From the NCBI GenBank assembly GCA_007570785.1, contig ML660774.1, positions 12,244,476 to 12,308,475 on the forward strand: 64,000 nucleotides of DNA. The letters are read 5' to 3'. Below are positions 59,820-64,000 of the stretch, one piece after another (position 1 is the stretch's first letter; every line of letters starts with the position of its first letter). The translations under genes and the position numbers were made by a program. This DNA comes from Antilocapra americana (taxonomy: Eukaryota > Chordata > Mammalia > Artiodactyla > Antilocapridae). Below the pieces are notes generated by a model, which was not told the origin of the DNA, searched no databases, and saw nothing but the letters and a program-made list of their open reading frames with translations.

Positions 59820-60777
59820 GGGTTAATTAGAACTGGGCATGCAACAACAGACTTGTTCCAAACAAGGAAAGGAATACATCAAGGTTGTGTATTTTCACCC
59901 TGCTTATTTATATGCGGAGTACATCATGTGAAATGCTGGGCTGGAGGAAGCACAAGCTGGAATCAAGATTGCTGGGAGAAATATCAATAACCTTAGATAC
60001 ATAGATGAAACCACCCTGATGGCAGAAAGTGAAGAAGAACTAAAGAGCCTCTTGATGAAAGTGAAAGAGGAGAGTGAAAAAGTTGGCTTGAAACTCAACA
60101 TTCAAAAAACCAAGATTATGGCATCTGGTCCCATCATTTCATGGCAAATAGATGGGGAAACAATGGAAACAGTGAAAGATTTTATTTTTGTGGTCTCCAA
60201 AATCACTGCCGATTGTGACTGCAGTCATGAAATTAAAAAACACTTGCTCCTTGGAAGAAAAAGTATGCTGAACCTAGCATATTAAAAAGCAGAGGCATTA
60301 CTTTGACAACAAAGGTCCGTCTAGTCAAGGCTGTGGTTTTTCCAGTAGTCATGTATGAATGTGAGAGGTGGATGATAAAGAAAGCTGAGTGCTGAAGAAT
60401 TGATGCTTTTGATCTATGGTATTGGAGAAACTCTTGATAGTCCCTTGGACTGCAAGTAGATCAAACCAGTCCATCATAAAGGAGATCAGTCCTGAATATT
60501 CTTTGGAAAGGCTGATGCTGAAGTTGAAACTCCAATACTTTGGCCACCTGATGTGAAGAACTGATTCACTGGAAAAGACTCTGTTGTTGGGAAAGCTTGA
60601 AGGCAGGAGGAGAGAGAAGGGGACAAAAGAGAATGAGATGGTTGGATGGCATCACTGACTCGATGGACATGAGTTTGAGCAAGGTCTGAGAGTTGGTGAT
60701 ATACAGTGAGACCTGGCTTGTTGCCGTCCACAGGGTCACAAAGAGTTGGACAGGACTGAGCGACTGAACTGAACTGA
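59820..60777 (+). mobile_element. BovB LINE copy G, 5'-truncated
   Basis: It starts near RT motif B ('aattagaactgggcatgc') and runs to the 3' tail. A perfect 8-bp duplication, atacagaa, lies at 59812-59819 and 60778-60785. The active site reads YIDE at 59998-60009. It carries the 'ctgaatattc' marker of copies C and E, unlike its neighbour F. It is therefore a separate insertion and not a local copy of F. Confidence 0.95.
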
Positions 60778-60785
60778 ATACAGAA

Positions 60786-61980
60786 TGTAACCTTTTTTCC
60801 CATTGTTAAGAAGATTGAACAGACATACTAAAATTTTGTTCTGGAAGATTTTAGAAATTCAGTTGGTCAAATATTTATGCAGTTAATACTAAAAATGACC
60901 GACCATTCAAGACTCCCAATAATACGTTGGAGCTTTTCAAAATGAACTACGGAATCTTATTCTCCGTATCTCCCCTTCATATTTTAGGCAGCCTCTTTTT
61001 TGTCCCAGTTGTTACCATTGCTTCAAGCAGTTGTGATGTTAAGCAATTGTTTTCAACAAATGTGGTAGGATTAAGGTTTATAGCACTGAATACACTCTGT
61101 ATCAGGTTAAATGGTGAGAAGCCCTGCTAATGGAGCTTTTGCGGGGATCTACCAAACAGATCAAATATGTGAGAATGGGCTTTCTAAAGAATTTCAAACA
61201 GTTTATCACCTCTAGAGCCTGCTGAGCAGCTAGCTGGTTTTCATTGCAAGACTGCTGGTTTTCAAGGTTATTATGGAGCTGGAGAGAGAGAGAGATGGGA
61301 ATAATGAAAGTCAAATGACGCAGGGCTTTTGCTGTTTACTGAGATTTACTTAGTTTTCTTGCATAAAATATTCCTTGGATTGTTGGAGGCCTTAGGTTAA
61401 GTTCTGGAGTTTTGAAAAAGTTATCATAATTTTGGCTACTTTTATTAGTGTTCCTATGGCTTCTATGCAAGGGCAGATTTTGGAGATTCTTAACTCTGCC
61501 ATTCTGAATATTGTCTTCCTCCAATAGTGTTTCATAACTTTTTAAAAGTCCTCTTGCACTGGGACATGGCAAAGGTGTTAAAATCTGTAAACTCTTGGAA
61601 GCAGGTATTTGCTCACATACTTTCTTCTCTACTTCTTGATGATCTTTCTTTTGAAATCTGTCCCCAAATAGCTCAGCTACTATCTGAAGTGCTTACAGCC
61701 CATGTAAATTTTTTTAACTTTTGAGATTTTTTTTGCTTGTTTTTTTTTGTTTGTTTTTTACACTCAAGATGCCAGAAGAGTCTCTGGAATTATATTTGCT
61801 TTTAAGTAGCCTTGTTTACTTACATCCTGAGTCATTTGGTGCTGGTATAGTAGAGTTGTTGAAAATCTGGGTCAATTTTGTTTTGCTTTTCTAACTAAAT
61901 CATTTTCACCCTAAAGTCTTGTATAGTTAGAAGGATTTAAAAGATATTATATACTGCATTGCAATAAACACATTGTTGTT
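60786..61980. other. Unidentified; possible old repeat near 61330-61560
   Basis: A (GA)n run lies at 61284-61294 and T-rich (TTTG)n sequence at 61723-61760. About 61330-61560 looks like an old LINE or ERV piece, but I cannot assign it. The open frame at 60927-61130 has a hydrophobic stretch and no known motif. Confidence 0.35.
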
Positions 61981-62790
61981 GTAAATCTGTTAAGCACATC
62001 GAGGAAGGTTGAAGCGTTCCCCAGGTCTTCCTTTCCAGGGTTTTCCATCGGAATATCACAATTGTGAGCTCCAGTAGCTACAGTCATATCACCATGGCTG
62101 TACGATGGACGGGCAGCAGATCTTTGCAGCAGATTGCACTAACTCCTACAGAGCAATAATTATTACTGGAATGCATCTGTATATCAACTTGAAAACTAGT
62201 CACAACTGAGAAGTTGAGAGTTATGCTTTCTTTGGTGGGAATTTTTAGGACTTCAAGCCTGGGAGAAAGCATCTCAAGTGACCCAGAGAGAACTGTTCTG
62301 AGGAGGTAGGGGGAGGAGTCAGTTTATATAGAAGTTTGCAACAAGGGGCAGCGAGTCTGAACATCAGAAGAGTATTGTTCTTAATAATCAAGGAAAAGCA
62401 AATCTCTCAAGTTAAGGAATTTAGTAGTTTTCTATGTATGGGAAGATGCAAGAGTCTGGGCTTACTGAAGTCGTTTCTTTCATATGCATCTCAGCTCTCT
62501 GTGGCCAGTGTGGGGAGTTGCTGATGGCTGTTGCTTATGCTTTTCACATCCCACCCCCACCCCAGCCTCCTCAGTGTTCACCATGGGGAGTGGCGGCAGC
62601 TTGTGGCAGCAGTTTGAACAATGCCAGAGAGCAGGCATTGTTCTTCCTATGGCCCTTTGGAGGGCCAGAATCAGGAATGGCTATGACATCCTTGTTTATT
62701 GATATGGCAGGAAATACTCCATTTCATACATATGATAGTAATTTGTATTTAAAAATGGAAATGCAGAATTGAGTAGTGCAGTGTTTAAAG
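61981..62790. mobile_element. Possible endogenous-retrovirus-derived unit (LTR-like)
   Basis: This less AT-rich block reads as one unit. It has a TATA-like 'cagtttatatagaag' at 62319 preceded by the purine-rich 'gaggaggtagggggaggag', and GC-rich sequence from 62560 to 62680. I think it resembles ruminant ERV-derived repeats, but orientation and family are not established and no retroviral protein motif is visible. The overlapping open frames at 62434-62772 look like chance in GC-richer DNA. Confidence 0.35.
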
Positions 62791-63689
62791 CAGAGTATGT
62801 AGCACCATGAAACAGATGAATAATACCAAATGGATAAAGCATCAACTCTTAGTTGACTTCATAATCCAGCTTAGCATATCTTTTCTTCTAGAGTGAACGT
62901 ATGGGAGAAATACACATTTGTTTTACTATGCCATCTAAAAAGGTATTCATTTGCAAGTTCAATTAAAAACCAAAAAGAAGTAGTACCAACTCCCATGTCT
63001 GTGGTCCGTCCTCAGAGTTTCCTTAACTGATTTAAACTCTTCTGATTAAAAAAGTGTCAAAAAATAAAAATAAAAAAGTGTCAGTGCTGAGTCACTCACT
63101 CGACTCTATTTCTCAGTCACTTTTTTAGCAAGACAAGTAAGTTTTTGCATGCAAAACTCTACTGTTGTATTTAATTATCTCTGCAGATATAAAACATCAA
63201 TATAATTTTAATTAAGAAGTTCTTCATGTATCTGGGAAGTAATCTGTTTATGTGACTTTGGAACTTAAGTTCCAAAGTCACCTGCAAGAAATGTTTTAAT
63301 GTTTAATGTTTTAATCCTCCTTCTTTCTTTTTCTATTTAGTGAAGCAGGATACAATATTCTTTTGATGATATACATTGATTGTGCTTAGCTATGAAAAAA
63401 TATATATGTATCTAAAACATTCATATTAATCATATTACTCTGCGCATCTGTAACAGTGCTATCTGTAAACATTTTTGTTTTTAAAATAAAATAATAAATT
63501 CCAATTAAAAATTCAATGTAAGATTTATTATAATTTACCTAAACTCTGTATTGCTCTTTCTCTATAATGTGTATGCATCTCTGAGTATTTAAGGCATTAT
63601 TTGGAATTATGGAACATAGTAATATTAACTGGAAAATAACTCAGAATCATAATTTTGTCATTTTAAGATGGTATTATAAAAACTCTGCT
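62791..63689. other. Unidentified sequence with two structural repeats
   Basis: No gene. It holds a 13-bp direct repeat (63047-63059, 63071-63083) and a perfect 30-nt palindrome (63252-63281). Confidence 0.5.
63252..63281. repeat. Perfect 30-nt palindrome, no spacer
   Basis: The 15-mer gtgactttggaactt (63252-63266) is followed at once by its exact reverse complement (63267-63281). The flanking bases T and C do not extend the symmetry. Confidence 0.98.
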
Positions 63690-64000
63690 TTTTCTTGCTG
63701 TTTCGATGACCCAACAGAAGTTGGTAATTGGATCTCTGGTTCCTCTGCCTTTTCTAAATCCAGCTTGAACATCTGGAAATTCATGGTTCATGTACTGTTG
63801 AAGCCTAGCTTGTAGAATTTGAGTGTCACTTTGCTAGTGTGATGTGAATGCAATTGTGCGGCAGTTTGAACATTCTTTGGCATTGCTTTTCACTGGAACT
63901 GGAATGAAAACTAACAGTTTCCAGTCCTGTGGCCACTGCTGAGTTTTCCAAATTTGCTGGCATATTGAGTGCAGCACTTTAACAGCATCACCTTTTAGGA
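63690..64000 (-). mobile_element. BovB LINE copy H, reverse, incomplete at both visible ends
   Basis: Reverse BovB RT sequence: complement of the 'ggcagaggaaccagagatc' region near 63740 through 'cagcaaatttggaaaactcagcagtggccac' near 63930 and on to the window edge. It breaks off at left near RT motif A, so the RT active site and 3' tail are missing. The element continues beyond the right edge. Confidence 0.93.

Noticed and set aside
62434..62772. 112-codon frame with a proline-rich centre.
   Set aside because: It lies in a probable ERV-derived GC-richer block, a second overlapping frame is equally open, and there is no known motif.

Overview
The window is nuclear DNA from a ruminant, most likely a bovid. 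The evidence is its repeats: eight BovB (RTE-type) LINE copies, more than a dozen Bov-tA/BOV-A2 SINEs that share the BovB 3' tail, ruminant-type L1 3' ends and CHR-type tRNA-Glu-derived SINEs. The species cannot be fixed further from the sequence alone. The DNA is AT-rich and holds an exact 100-base assembly gap (14108-14207). I recognise no host protein-coding exon, rRNA, functional tRNA, CRISPR array, operon or prokaryotic feature. Nearly every long open frame is a decayed BovB reverse transcriptase or a SINE read by chance.

Layout. 0-6 kb: an old L1 ORF2 fragment broken by a short L1 tail and two SINEs, a SINE sitting between two copies of an 80-bp duplication, a possible LTR, and a ruminant L1 3' end. 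6-13 kb: endogenous-retrovirus-like LTR material (best case 8477-8810, reverse strand), a MIR, a further LTR and a decayed L2. 13-18 kb: a CHR SINE, a short minisatellite, an (AT)n tract, the gap, a Bov-tA and mostly unidentified sequence. 18.4-22.7 kb: two BovB copies, the second nearly full length (B). 22.7-35 kb: sparse old repeats (MIR, L1) and several young SINEs. 35.6-42.2 kb: BovB copies C (forward) and D (reverse), a (CA)22 microsatellite and a long CHR-type SINE. 42-50 kb: mostly unidentified, with L1 and MIR remnants. 50.8-57 kb: BovB E, a stacked BOV-A2/Bov-tA pair and two more SINEs. 57.9-60.8 kb: two BovB copies, F and G, head to tail. 61-64 kb: possible ERV-derived sequence, a perfect 30-nt palindrome and BovB H running off the right edge in reverse.

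The elements form a layered record. MIR, L2 and old L1 are oldest and most decayed. LTRs and BovB were added later, and SINEs mobilised by BovB-type machinery landed in and around them. Many SINEs and several BovB copies have readable target-site duplications. Two clusters (52.3-52.8 kb and 57.9-60.8 kb) show successive insertions into the same short target. All BovB copies look dead: each has frame breaks, and four of the seven that span the reverse-transcriptase active site have lost the YADD motif. I found no convincing new biological system. The most notable observations are structural and concern insertion history, a perfect palindrome and a duplication around a SINE.
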